64,000 nt of DNA from positions 372,001-436,000 of the forward strand of contig NZ_JANQBC010000003.1 of assembly GCF_024721995.1 (NCBI RefSeq), given 5' to 3'. This document shows positions 52,277-61,473 of this stretch, one piece after another (within the stretch, counting starts at the first letter, position 1; each line of letters opens with the position of its first letter). The DNA is from Paenibacillus radicibacter. GTDB lineage: Bacteria; Bacillota; Bacilli; Paenibacillales; NBRC-103111. The notes beneath the pieces were generated by a model. The model was given only the letters and a program-made list of their open reading frames with translations, had not been told where the DNA came from and did no database searches. Made by a program: the position numbers and the translations under genes.

Positions 52277-53473
52277 ATGTTAAGAAAAAAAATCTCAGTA
52301 CCATCATTATGGTTATTTATCGTATTGGTTGGATTTCCGCAAATCAGTGAAACGATCTATACACCGTCGCTGCCTGATATTAAGGAGCTGCTGCAAGCAA
52401 GCAGCAATTCGATTCAATTAACATTAAGTATATATTTTCTCGGTTTTGCCGTAGGTGTATTTTGTTGGGGTAGATTGTCCGATTTAATTGGTCGCAGACC
52501 TTCGCTGCTATGGGGGATTGCTGTCTATGGAGTCGGAAGTCTTGGATGTTATTTGTCGCCATCTGTAGAATGGCTGCTTGTTAGTCGTTTCATTCAAGCG
52601 TTCGGTGCAAGTACAGGATCTGTTGTGACACAGACTATTCTGCGAGAGAGCATTCCGGATAATAAGCGACATGTCATCTTTGCCCAAGTTTCAGCCGCAC
52701 TCGCTTTTACACCCGCTGTCGGACCACTACTTGGCGGATGGATCGATCAATGGTTTGGTTTTCGCGCTGTCTTTATGACCTTAATTGTGATGTGCGTTGC
52801 CGTTTTCGCGTATACATGGACTTCTTTACCGGAAACGCGAAATGCAGCATCGATTACAAAGACTAGTTCTTTGGCGGTAGCTCGCATAATGTTTACGGAT
52901 CGCCGAATCTGGGCATTCGGTTTCTTGATTGGCGCAACGAATGGCATTCTTTTTAGCTATTATGCCGAGGCACCTTTTATTTTCATTGAATTTTTCGGAA
53001 TGGAACCTGGCTGGTTTGGATTGCTCGGTATTTGCGCAGCGTTGGCATCTATTATTGGTGCTATGCTGTCCAAAAATCTTCTAGGTCGACTTGCTCCTGA
53101 GAAAATTATTGTATGGGGCTGCCTGCTAACTGTTGTTGGAGCTTTGATGTTATCCGTTCTTACTTTCATTGGACTACAGGCTAATGCAATTTCGATGGTT
53201 TTCATCATTGTCTGCATCTTTATATTACTGTTCGGTATCGGTATGACGATCCCGAATTGCTTAAGTCTTGCTCTTGCTCAGTATAAGGATGTAGTCGGCA
53301 CTGCAGGAGCCGTATTCGGACTAGGCTACTACTTGCTCGTCAGCCTGATTACGAGTGGCATGAGCTATTTGCATAACGATTTGTTGATTACGATGCCGTT
53401 ATATTTTCTCGGTCTGGCCCTTCTAATGGTCTCCGTCAGTAAAACTCTAGTTAACAAAGAAACAGTTATATAG
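52277..53473 (+). CDS. Bcr/CflA-family MFS drug exporter (DHA1)
   Basis: The 398-residue, 12-helix transporter has a DHA1 layout. TM1 has the family phrase ETIYTPSLPDI, motif A is GRLSDLIGRRPSLLWG, and motif C is ALAFTPAVGPLLGGWIDQW. Bcr proteins export bicyclomycin, chloramphenicol or sulfonamide-type drugs; the substrate here is unknown. AGGGGG precedes the ATG. It is monocistronic with a terminator. Confidence 0.93.
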   Translation: MLRKKISVPSLWLFIVLVGFPQISETIYTPSLPDIKELLQASSNSIQLTLSIYFLGFAVGVFCWGRLSDLIGRRPSLLWGIAVYGVGSLGCYLSPSVEWLLVSRFIQAFGASTGSVVTQTILRESIPDNKRHVIFAQVSAALAFTPAVGPLLGGWIDQWFGFRAVFMTLIVMCVAVFAYTWTSLPETRNAASITKTSSLAVARIMFTDRRIWAFGFLIGATNGILFSYYAEAPFIFIEFFGMEPGWFGLLGICAALASIIGAMLSKNLLGRLAPEKIIVWGCLLTVVGALMLSVLTFIGLQANAISMVFIIVCIFILLFGIGMTIPNCLSLALAQYKDVVGTAGAVFGLGYYLLVSLITSGMSYLHNDLLITMPLYFLGLALLMVSVSKTLVNKETVI

Positions 53474-53499
53474 CCTTCAGTAGAGGCGTAAATAAAATT

Positions 53500-53530
53500 A
53501 GGAGCTGGCCCAATAGGGTCAGCTCCTTTA
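53500..53530 (+). terminator. Terminator after the Bcr/CflA gene
   Basis: AGGAGCTGGCCC pairs with GGGTCAGCTCCT with one mismatch and a short loop, followed by TTTATAAATTT. Confidence 0.75.
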
Positions 53531-53634
53531 TAAATTTCCAGTATTTCACACTATCAACGAAAAATGAAATAGGAACATAATGCTTCAATAATTAGATCCA
53601 GCACCAACACTTCAACATTCACTTGGCATAACTG

Positions 53635-54771
53635 CTAATGTATACGAACCTTGTCGCCATCTTGCAACGGGTCGCTACTCTCGACTATGACTTGTTCTCG
53701 CTCAAATATACCTTGGGTTACGGCTGATTGCTGTTCATTGGAATTAGCGACAATAATGGATACTTTTCGAATGTGATAAGTGTTGCCAAGCGGCCCGTTT
53801 CTTTCTTCGACTTTAAATATATACTTCCCGCTGCCATCTTCGTGGATGGCTTTATTGGATATCAATATCGCATCAGCAGATGTCGGCTTAGTCAGCTCTA
53901 TTTGAACTCTATCGCCTCCCTTTAAACTCTCGTCTTGTATCGTGACCAGAATACGCTTCATTGGAGTATTCGAGGTCGTGCCTTTACCTACGGAACCTGT
54001 GTCGATGGAATTTGCATCTTGGATATCTGCAATTTGGCCTTCAACTTGTTTGACATTATTTCCATTCACTTGAACATCAAGCTTCTCTCCTATCTTCAGC
54101 AGATCTGCTATATCAGCAGGGGCTAAAAACTCAAATCCAAGGCTTCCGTTGGAGATATGAGCATCCGCTCCCCCATTTGATGAAATAAGACCATTTATTG
54201 CGTTTATTTGCGTGATGATTCCGTCAAATGGAGCAACCAATTCACGATTATTAGTCAAATGATTCTTTAACTTTTGTATTTTTCGTTGCTGAACTTCCAG
54301 ATCGATTTTACTAATCTCAATTACATGTTTAGCGCTACGTAAGCTCTTCTCATCTTCGCCCTGTGCAGTCTCAATAAAACTGCTCTGCAGTTCTTCCATT
54401 GTAAGCGTAAGCTTATGAAGCGTCGCTTGTTCGTCCAGAATCTGTTGTTCCGCCTCTGCACTGTCGTATAGGACAAGCTTCTGCCCTTTCTTCACAACCT
54501 CCCCTTCCTTAACATCTACCCTCTTAACTTTCCACCCCGTACTATTCGTTAACGCTACTTCTTTCATCCACTTTAATACACCACTGCCTTGAAACGTATG
54601 AAGAAGCTGTCCTCGACTCGATTCTACTACAACAACCTTAGGTAGAGTCAAAGCCATCAGCGTGTTGCTAAGCAACGTAAATACAATCAGGAGGCCAATA
54701 AACCAGCCAGCAAACGTTCGAATCATTCGCTTACGTCCAAACTTCGTTTGCTCTGTATGCTGTATTTCCAT
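53635..54771 (-). CDS. HlyD/RND-type periplasmic adaptor (membrane fusion) protein
   Basis: The 378-residue protein has an N-terminal membrane anchor (about 18-40) and an early beta strand. A lipoyl-like half motif (VKRVDVKEGEVVKKGQKLVLYDSAEAEQQ) leads to an approximately 80-residue coiled coil (LHKLTLTMEELQSSF to LKNHL), the second lipoyl half (ELVAPFDGIITQINAI), and beta-barrel regions. It starts at ATG 54771, after GGGGGGT; a GTG at 54780 is too close. It is the last gene of the SBP-permease operon, 11-20 bp behind the second permease. No MacB-like ATPase or permease is adjacent, so its partner is unclear. Confidence 0.88.
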   Translation of the reverse strand: MEIQHTEQTKFGRKRMIRTFAGWFIGLLIVFTLLSNTLMALTLPKVVVVESSRGQLLHTFQGSGVLKWMKEVALTNSTGWKVKRVDVKEGEVVKKGQKLVLYDSAEAEQQILDEQATLHKLTLTMEELQSSFIETAQGEDEKSLRSAKHVIEISKIDLEVQQRKIQKLKNHLTNNRELVAPFDGIITQINAINGLISSNGGADAHISNGSLGFEFLAPADIADLLKIGEKLDVQVNGNNVKQVEGQIADIQDANSIDTGSVGKGTTSNTPMKRILVTIQDESLKGGDRVQIELTKPTSADAILISNKAIHEDGSGKYIFKVEERNGPLGNTYHIRKVSIIVANSNEQQSAVTQGIFEREQVIVESSDPLQDGDKVRIH

Positions 54772-54791
54772 TATGATCACCCCCCATATGA

Positions 54792-55670
54792 CTAACCTTT
54801 AATTCCCGATAGCTGAATTCCTTCAACAAAGTAGGACTCTGCATATAAGAACAACAGCACCATTGGGACCATATACAGCGCAGATGCAGCAAAAGCAATA
54901 CCGCGATCTCCTTCGTTAATCCGTGACAAATATAGCGATAATGGCTGCTTGAAGGAATCTTCTAGAAAAATAAGCGGCTGCTCGACCATATTCCAATTAT
55001 CAACAAATAGTAATACAATCAGTGCTGCGATCCCAGGTTGAATAAGAGGAACGATTATTTTATAAAAGATCCTCAAATGTCCAGCTCCATCCATTTTGGC
55101 CGCTTCGATATAGGAACTCGGAATATGTAACATGAACTGCCTCAACATAAACACACCAAAAGCACTGAAAATTCCTGGTAAAATAATCGCGTATGTTGTG
55201 TTCATAAGTCCAAGCTTCTCCACAATAATGTAATTGGGAACCAACGTAACTTGAAATGGCATAAGCATGGTCATTAAATAAATGACAAACAACTTATCCC
55301 GCCCCCAGAATTGGAGTTTAGCAAAAGCATAGGCCGCTAGAGATGCGACAAACACTTGCCCGAAGATAATAGGTGTGACCATAAATACAGAGTTCCAGAA
55401 CATCTGGAGGAACATAGGTTTATGAACCAATACTCCCGCATATTGACCGAACGACAGCCAATCGGGAATCAACTTCAGATTTACAAATTCGCCCTTCTCT
55501 CCTGCTGCGGTATTGATCATCTTGCCAATGAGATTGTAGTTATGGTCAATCTCGCCTCCTGTCATTAACGAGTTTGTGAATGTGACCACAATAGGAAATA
55601 GCATCATCGCGGCGATAACCCCCATCACCAACGTTAACGAAAACTTGCGAAATAAAACCAATGTTATCAC
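54792..55670 (-). CDS. CUT1-type ABC permease (MalG-like)
   Basis: The 292-residue inner-membrane permease has six helices. The EAA loop reads YIEAAKMDGAGHLRIFYKIIVPLIQPG near residues 186-212, the site of contact with an MsmX-type ATPase. TM1 and the large external loop, with a MTGGEIDHNYNLIGKMI segment, are longer than in classical MalG. The start is 12 bp after the MalF-like stop. No ATPase gene is in this operon, as usual for MsmX-dependent sugar systems. Confidence 0.92.
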   Translation of the reverse strand: MITLVLFRKFSLTLVMGVIAAMMLFPIVVTFTNSLMTGGEIDHNYNLIGKMINTAAGEKGEFVNLKLIPDWLSFGQYAGVLVHKPMFLQMFWNSVFMVTPIIFGQVFVASLAAYAFAKLQFWGRDKLFVIYLMTMLMPFQVTLVPNYIIVEKLGLMNTTYAIILPGIFSAFGVFMLRQFMLHIPSSYIEAAKMDGAGHLRIFYKIIVPLIQPGIAALIVLLFVDNWNMVEQPLIFLEDSFKQPLSLYLSRINEGDRGIAFAASALYMVPMVLLFLYAESYFVEGIQLSGIKG

Positions 55671-55681
55671 CGTCCTTATAC

Positions 55682-56584
55682 TTAACCCATGAATTTTCGA
55701 AAACGGCTTTCTATTGAAAGCATGACTGTCACACTAATAAGAATACAGCCTACCATCAAGGTGGCTGCGGGCGTCAGTTTCTGAATATCGAGTGATAGAA
55801 ACATATTGTTCATATAATGCTGCAGCATATAAATTCGGTCATGCGGATAATCGCCAGCGATCAGATACGTTTCACGGAAAACTTTGAAGGAGTTAATAAT
55901 GGACATTAAAACGATAAAGAATAGGGTTGGAGTCAAGTAGACAAGCGTAATATGAATCAATTTATGAAATCTGCCCGCACCTTCTATCTCCGCAGTTTCA
56001 TAGTAATCCTTAGGGATACTTTGTAGCCCGGCCAAAAATAAAATGATGTTATAACCGATATTTTTCCATATATATACGATAATTAACACGCCCATGGACC
56101 AATTCGACTTCATCCAATCGATCCGATCTATATGCATGCTCTCCATCCATACATTTACCGTACCATTCCAGTCGACTAAAATTTGCCATACCATCACAAT
56201 GGATGCGACGGGTACGACAAGTGGCAATACAAAAGCAGTCTGCAGCCAATTTCGAATGAATAATTTTTGATTCAGAAAAAGCGCAAATAATAAGGATAGA
56301 GCAACGATGAGCGGTACGCTTACACCGGTAAATAGGAAAGTGTTTACTGCTGCTTTACGAAAGGATCCGCTCTCATACAATTGTTTATAGTTATCAAAAC
56401 CGACAAACGTGCCATCCACCGGACTATCTTGGAAAGAATAGAGGACTCCCATGACAAACGGAATAAGATAAAAAATGGCGAAGCCTATCAAGCTCGGTGC
56501 CAAGAAGAGGGAAGCCACTGCCCAATCCTTGCGCAACAGCTTCAGTAGCTTGCCCCAATGACGCTTGCCCTTCATGTTTAACAC
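55682..56584 (-). CDS. CUT1-type ABC permease (MalF/UgpA-like)
   Basis: The 300-residue permease has six helices. The N-terminus is positively charged (KGKRHWGKLLKLLRKDW), with the hallmark SLIGFAIFYLIPFVMGVLYSF. The EAA loop is YYETAEIEGAGRFHKLIHITLVYLTP. It pairs with the MalG-like subunit 12 bp downstream. A GGAGG ribosome site precedes the ATG. The substrate is not evident; the family takes up oligosaccharides or glycerol-phosphate compounds. Confidence 0.92.
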   Translation of the reverse strand: MLNMKGKRHWGKLLKLLRKDWAVASLFLAPSLIGFAIFYLIPFVMGVLYSFQDSPVDGTFVGFDNYKQLYESGSFRKAAVNTFLFTGVSVPLIVALSLLFALFLNQKLFIRNWLQTAFVLPLVVPVASIVMVWQILVDWNGTVNVWMESMHIDRIDWMKSNWSMGVLIIVYIWKNIGYNIILFLAGLQSIPKDYYETAEIEGAGRFHKLIHITLVYLTPTLFFIVLMSIINSFKVFRETYLIAGDYPHDRIYMLQHYMNNMFLSLDIQKLTPAATLMVGCILISVTVMLSIESRFRKFMG

Positions 56585-56653
56585 CTCCTAAATCCACTTC
56601 AAATGAGAAAATGAACCCTGAGTTTTCGTTCAAGGTTCATTACACGCAATTGG

Positions 56654-58051
56654 TTATTCATTCAAGACAGTCTTCACTCTATTTTGAATCAACTTCGCCA
56701 CTACTTCGGCTGATTTCTGCCCACTGAAATAGGCTTTGGTTTCTTCTGTAATGATCGCTTCGACCTTTGATGGCTTGAATGCAACGGAATGGATTGCTCC
56801 AGAAAGAAATTGATCTAATCCTTGAATATCCTTCGCTGTTACCTCGAACAGCTTGCCACTCATAGTTCCCATTTCTTCACTAGCCTTAACCTTCCCTTCT
56901 TTTAATAGTTGCTGCGTTTGCTTCTCATAAACGGTTTTATTTAAGGGAAAACCTGCACTACCTGCTTGTGCTTGTACCTCCTCAGACAACATAAATTTAA
57001 GGAAGTCCCATGCTTCTTCTTTGACAGAAGACTTCTCATTGATGCCAATGGTTTTGTACGTTCTAAAATAACCTCCAGCTTGCTGACCATTTGCATTTGG
57101 TTTGTCGTAAAGCTTGGATTTAAATACAAAGCCCTTCGGAAAAAATTCACTCTCTTTTAAGCTAATAATATAATCAGTGGGTGACACAATAGAGACCGTT
57201 CTGAATAGAGGATGTACTTGTTTTTCAGTGATAATGTGTTCATCGGACAAGGACTTTACTTGCTTGAGTAAGTTAGTAAAGGTATCTGAATCGAAATTGA
57301 CCTTTCCATTGACCCCATCTACAAATGTCGGGTATTGATCTTTGACCATTTCATTTAATAGAGCATCCGGTGAACTAAACACACCATATTTGCCATTCTT
57401 CTCTCCAAACTTCATTAGTTGTCTGATTACATCGATATATTGACTCCAATTCCAAGTCTTGTCGTCAAACTTGACCCCGCTTTTCTCAATTAATGTCTCG
57501 TCCCCAATCAGGCCATACACAAAGAAATTCAAGGGCATTCCATAAATTCCGCCGTTTATCTTAACATTGTCCATAATGTTGTTGAAATATTGCTCTTTCT
57601 TAAAGGTTGAATCCTTCTCTATTATTTCACTCATATTGACTAACAAATGCTTTTCCACATATTTATCGATTGGCAATAAATCCATTTCAATCAGATCAGG
57701 ACCTTTACCAGATAACATTGCAGTGTTCGTCGATTTGATGAATTTCTCACTGTTCTCTGGTCCATGTGCATCATCACTCTCAATATATTTAAGCTCAATT
57801 GTGATATTAGGATATTTGGCTTCATATTTCTTCTTCGCATTTTTAAAGAAATCATCAGGAAAATACGTGGAGAACACAATGGTTTTCTTCCCACCATTGG
57901 ATATCGTTTCTTTAGTCTTTTTATCGTCGAGTGTTTTTATTGTCTTATCTTCGTTTGATGTTTGCGCTGTATTCCCATTGTCCGCACGACTACAAGCAGA
58001 GACAGAGATCATTAGTATAATAGTTACCATGATTAACAATACTTTTTTCAT
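56654..58051 (-). CDS. Extracellular solute-binding lipoprotein (ABC importer family 1)
   Basis: The 465-residue protein has a lipoprotein signal ending in SVSAC (Cys20). An unusually long, Lys/Asp-rich linker (about 21-55) precedes the type 1 SBP fold: KKYEAKYPNITIELKYIE, GKGPDLIEMDLLP, YGMPLNFFVYG and a C-terminal KEEAWDFLKFMLSEEVQ with QNRVKTVLNE. It delivers ligand to the two permeases 70 bp downstream. Its promoter has PhoP-like direct repeats, suggesting control by the OmpR-type regulator upstream. The ligand is unknown. Confidence 0.92.
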   Translation of the reverse strand: MKKVLLIMVTIILMISVSACSRADNGNTAQTSNEDKTIKTLDDKKTKETISNGGKKTIVFSTYFPDDFFKNAKKKYEAKYPNITIELKYIESDDAHGPENSEKFIKSTNTAMLSGKGPDLIEMDLLPIDKYVEKHLLVNMSEIIEKDSTFKKEQYFNNIMDNVKINGGIYGMPLNFFVYGLIGDETLIEKSGVKFDDKTWNWSQYIDVIRQLMKFGEKNGKYGVFSSPDALLNEMVKDQYPTFVDGVNGKVNFDSDTFTNLLKQVKSLSDEHIITEKQVHPLFRTVSIVSPTDYIISLKESEFFPKGFVFKSKLYDKPNANGQQAGGYFRTYKTIGINEKSSVKEEAWDFLKFMLSEEVQAQAGSAGFPLNKTVYEKQTQQLLKEGKVKASEEMGTMSGKLFEVTAKDIQGLDQFLSGAIHSVAFKPSKVEAIITEETKAYFSGQKSAEVVAKLIQNRVKTVLNE

Positions 58052-58094
58052 ATGTATTCTTCCTTCCCTTTCACATAGGCTTTGGTACTCTATC

Positions 58095-58148
58095 AGTATA
58101 GTAAGCGAATATATGATAAGTTAGATGGACTTGTATTGAAGTTGTAAA
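58095..58148 (-). promoter_or_regulatory. Putative activator-dependent promoter of the SBP operon
   Basis: On the minus strand TTTACA-N5-AATACA (58143-58148 and 58132-58137) repeats at 11-bp spacing, as in PhoP/OmpR-type sites. A -10 TATACT lies at 58095-58100 and no good -35 is present. The layout suggests activation by the response regulator encoded upstream. Confidence 0.5.
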
Positions 58149-58174
58149 GATTGAATTCAAACCAGTAGATCAGC

Positions 58175-58207
58175 ATAAAAATGCCAACTGCGGCTGCAGC
58201 TGGCATT
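58175..58207 (-). terminator. Terminator of the response regulator-kinase-lipoprotein operon
   Basis: ATGCCAGCTGC pairs with GCAGTTGGCAT across a short loop, followed on the minus strand by TTTTATGC. Confidence 0.85.
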
Positions 58208-58223
58208 TGTACTGTTGGACAAC

Positions 58224-58982
58224 TTATGACCCTGAATAATAACTAAGCATTGCCATTACTTCTTTGTTGAACCCAACCACTTCCTTCGTTTGAGAATTAA
58301 TCATGATACTGTAACTTAACGATTGGTTATCCTTGCTCATATAATACATTTCCGATATGATGCCCCAACGAATATCTTCCTCATTTAAGATTAGATCGGT
58401 CAAGAGATAACTTCCCTTTTCCTGAATAAACTGATTAGCGATCCCGATTACCTCATCCATTATCACTTCCGGTCTTTTATCGTTATAAACGACCTCTGGA
58501 ATCTGATTGGCTTTGGAAATTTTAATTACGTCGCCATCTTTGGCATTCAAAACAATATCATAGACTTCATTGCGATCAGCCGAAGGGATTAGAGTCATGT
58601 AAAACAGACCGTTAGGATACTTATACAGCTCCGTTTTGGTATCAAACTTGAACACCTGATTGTGCTTAGGTCGAGGATCAACGTCGTATTCCACCTTGTC
58701 CAGCAAATCTTTAAGCTTCTTCTGATCTATCGCAATCACCTCAAATTGGGCCATGTCCATAGTCAACTTCTTGTTAAAGTACTTATTGACCGCATTCAAG
58801 CTGAGCGTCTTCACAGCATCCTGAGAAAGAACGCCTTCGTATTTCACTTCGTTTCTTTTGTGCTCTTTGGTTATTTTTTTTACTATGACGGTATCCTTCT
58901 CGATCGCGTTGAACAATTCCCCGCACCCCGTTGTCAGGAACATGAACACCGCACATACGATAACCACGATGAGCTTTTTCAT
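58224..58982 (-). CDS. Lipoprotein of unknown function linked to a two-component system
   Basis: The 252-residue protein has a lipoprotein signal ending in LTTGC (Cys20). The mature part is a mixed alpha/beta protein with LNAVNKYFNKKLTMDMAQFEV and LKDLLDKVEY in the first half, YKYPNGLFYMTLIP, and a C-terminal MINSQTKEVVGFNKEV hairpin recalling PepSY/YcdB-like sheets. No catalytic motif is seen. It overlaps the kinase gene by 4 bp, so it is coupled, and an accessory sensor role for the kinase is likely (inference). Confidence 0.8.
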   Translation of the reverse strand: MKKLIVVIVCAVFMFLTTGCGELFNAIEKDTVIVKKITKEHKRNEVKYEGVLSQDAVKTLSLNAVNKYFNKKLTMDMAQFEVIAIDQKKLKDLLDKVEYDVDPRPKHNQVFKFDTKTELYKYPNGLFYMTLIPSADRNEVYDIVLNAKDGDVIKISKANQIPEVVYNDKRPEVIMDEVIGIANQFIQEKGSYLLTDLILNEEDIRWGIISEMYYMSKDNQSLSYSIMINSQTKEVVGFNKEVMAMLSYYSGS

Positions 58983-60418
58983 GGATTCATCCCGCCTTTT
59001 GGACCAGTCTGATCGAAAATAACTCCAATCGTTGTACCCTGATTTTCTTTACTACTCACTTCGATGACGGCATTGTGTATGCTCGCTACGCTTTGACATA
59101 TTGACAGACCTAAGCCCGCTCCATTATAACTTCTCGTTCTAGCTTTATCCGCCATGTAGAACGGTTCAAAAATTTTGTCCCTATGTTCTTTGCCAATACC
59201 GATGCCTTGATCGATCACTTCAAGAATGTAACGGCTGTCACGCCAGTAAGTACGGAGCATAATGCTCTGTTGTTCCGCAGAAGCTTTAAGCGCATTGTCG
59301 ACGAGATTGAAGATCAGAATTTTGATCAAATCTACTTCTAGTTGTAACATACCCTCTTCGCAATCCGTAACGATCAAAACCTGCTTCTCCTTGGCCATCA
59401 TCTCCAATGCGGGCTTGATCTCTGCGATAACGGCTCTTAAATCATACTGCTCCATCTGGAAATGATCTTCCTGAAGCGAAATCAATTCCATTAGCTTCAA
59501 GGAGAGCGATTCTAATCGTTTTCCTTCTGAGTAAATGACATTTAGCCCATCCAAAAACCGTTCTTCGTTGTATTTGGTCGTTCTCAGGAAATTTGTATAT
59601 CCGATAATCGACGTCAGCGGCGTTTTTAATTCATGAGTAAAATTATTGATGAACCTTTGCTTCTCTTGATTGTGCCCTTCAAGCTCATTGATTGTATTCT
59701 CGACAACCGAAGCCATATCATTAAAATTACGTGCCAGTATACCTATCTCGTCTTTTGATTTCAGCCTAACGCGTTCCGAAAAATCGCCCTGCGCAATAAC
59801 TTGAGCCGTTCGGTTGAGTCGATCGATCGGCTTCGTCAGCCCTCTGCTCACGAAAAACATAATTAACATATAGAGGAAACATGCGGCCAAATCCACTCTT
59901 ACGAAAAACTCGTACTGATCCACGCGATCCTGGTATAAGGGAGTAACGTCTTTCATGTAGGTAAACACATATCTTTTATTATTAATATTCGTAATGTTCG
60001 ATGTGAATAGTATCATATGCTGATCGATATCCCGCAAGATGTAATTAATCTCGTCCACGGACAGCTTATCCAATTCCTCGCGATGCGTCGGCATCTTGAA
60101 ATCGGTATTGCTAAATATGATCTGGTTCGTATCGTTTGTAATCTCCAAATACACTTGTTGGTCGCTATTCTTCTCAACAAATTCATTGGCGATATTGGTT
60201 AATACCGTTTTCTCGTAATCAATAGAATCGTAAATGCGAAGGATTGGAACAATCGCATCTACGCTGGAATGTATGCTCATATTCTGGCTTAACGTGTTGT
60301 TGATTTCCTGCCCCAGCATTTTTTTATGGCTCCGCTCAATGACCATTAGGGAAGCTGCATTAAAGATGATTACAAAGACCAAAAAAGAGAACAAATAAAT
60401 TTTTTGCCAAAATTTCAT
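58979..60418 (-). CDS. HAMP-containing sensor histidine kinase
   Basis: The 479-residue kinase has TM1 (about 7-27), an extracellular sensor domain (about 28-172), TM2 (about 174-192), HAMP (about 193-246; GDFSERVRLKSKDEIGILARNF) and HisKA with His262 in NFTHELKTPLTS. An HATPase (NLVDNALKAS, GAGLGLSICQSVA) completes it. It lies 3 bp after the response regulator and overlaps the lipoprotein gene by 4 bp. The signal is unknown; the substrate or product of the adjacent transporter is a candidate. Confidence 0.94.
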   Translation of the reverse strand: MKFWQKIYLFSFLVFVIIFNAASLMVIERSHKKMLGQEINNTLSQNMSIHSSVDAIVPILRIYDSIDYEKTVLTNIANEFVEKNSDQQVYLEITNDTNQIIFSNTDFKMPTHREELDKLSVDEINYILRDIDQHMILFTSNITNINNKRYVFTYMKDVTPLYQDRVDQYEFFVRVDLAACFLYMLIMFFVSRGLTKPIDRLNRTAQVIAQGDFSERVRLKSKDEIGILARNFNDMASVVENTINELEGHNQEKQRFINNFTHELKTPLTSIIGYTNFLRTTKYNEERFLDGLNVIYSEGKRLESLSLKLMELISLQEDHFQMEQYDLRAVIAEIKPALEMMAKEKQVLIVTDCEEGMLQLEVDLIKILIFNLVDNALKASAEQQSIMLRTYWRDSRYILEVIDQGIGIGKEHRDKIFEPFYMADKARTRSYNGAGLGLSICQSVASIHNAVIEVSSKENQGTTIGVIFDQTGPKGGMNP

Positions 60419-60421
60419 CGA

Positions 60422-61078
60422 TCAATCCTCCAGCCGGTAACCGATTTTGTAGATGGTCTTAATATGATCCTGAAGTTGAAGCTTCTTGCGCACCGATTTG
60501 ATATGCATATCGACCGTTCTCGTCTCGCCGTAATAGTCGCCTCCCCATACTTTATCGATGAACTGCTCTCTGGAAAGGGCGATGTTCTTATTTTTCAGTA
60601 ACACAACAATCAACTCATATTCCTTTGGGGTCAGTTCAACTGGCTCACCTTGTAGGGTCACTTCTCGTTTGGCCAAGTCTATTAGAATGTTTTGAAAATT
60701 CATTGTGAGTTCTTCTTTGCCGTATCTTCGTAATACGGTTTCAATCCTGGCCAGCAGTTCAATTCCTTCAAAGGGCTTGACCATATAGTCGTCGGCCCCC
60801 AGCTTCAATCCGTTGACTTTATCATATACCGAGTTTTTTGCCGTCAGGAAAATGACCGGTATGCGGTAGGGTTGAATTTTTTCCATCACAGCAAACCCAT
60901 CGAGCAGCGGAATCATAACGTCGAGCAGAATGAGATCGAACTTCTCTTGCTTCAACGCCTCAAGTGCCGCCAAGCCGTCGTACACCTCAGTCGTCCCATA
61001 GTTCACGATGTTGAGATTCATTTTAATGATTTTGGATATATGGATATCGTCTTCAACGATCAAAATCTTTTTTTTCAT
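60422..61078 (-). CDS. OmpR-family response regulator
   Basis: The 218-residue protein has a receiver domain (VEDD at 8-11, phospho-acceptor Asp53 in LLDVMIP, Lys in VKPFEG) and a winged-helix effector (LTPKEYELIVVLLKN, HIKSVRKKL, IYKIGYRLED). The start was set at ATG 61078, with AGGAG upstream; the longer frame to 61123 is unlikely. It is first in the signalling operon and a candidate activator of the SBP operon, whose promoter carries a direct repeat. Confidence 0.93.
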   Translation of the reverse strand: MKKKILIVEDDIHISKIIKMNLNIVNYGTTEVYDGLAALEALKQEKFDLILLDVMIPLLDGFAVMEKIQPYRIPVIFLTAKNSVYDKVNGLKLGADDYMVKPFEGIELLARIETVLRRYGKEELTMNFQNILIDLAKREVTLQGEPVELTPKEYELIVVLLKNKNIALSREQFIDKVWGGDYYGETRTVDMHIKSVRKKLQLQDHIKTIYKIGYRLED

Positions 61079-61125
61079 ATTTAGAAATCTCCTAATATAC
61101 CGAATATGTATGTAAAGACACAATG

Positions 61126-61473
61126 TTATTGTAACACTACGTCAACCGCTTTTAATACCAACGGGGATGAATTATCAGGAGTTACGTTTGCTAGGGACAA
61201 CCAAAGAGCCCCATTAGAATCTTGTTCTTGGAATGCTTCTACAGAACTGACTTGTTCCCAAGAGTCAACTCTCACTTCATACAGCATTGCGATGTGATGC
61301 AAATGTTCAACTGTGTTATTTTTTAGTGTCCACAATACAAAAAAATCGCTAACACCAATACTTTTAAGTTCTTTAACCGTATACCCTGTTTCTTCCCGAA
61401 ACTCTCGTATAATGGCTAACTCTAGGGATTCCAGCATCTCTAATCGCCCACCAGGCAAATCAAATAGAGCGAC
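61126..61473 (-). pseudogene. 5'-truncated Nudix hydrolase
   Basis: The frame VALFDLPGGRLE..., with an intact Nudix box (GRLEMLESLELAIIREFREE TGY in residues around 10-32), runs to a normal stop. Upstream of VAL there is a stop at 61474-61476, exactly where IS3-type transposase sequence begins on the other strand. About 35-40 N-terminal residues are missing. A TTG at 61458 could start a shortened protein, but a loss-of-function remnant is more likely. Confidence 0.75.
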
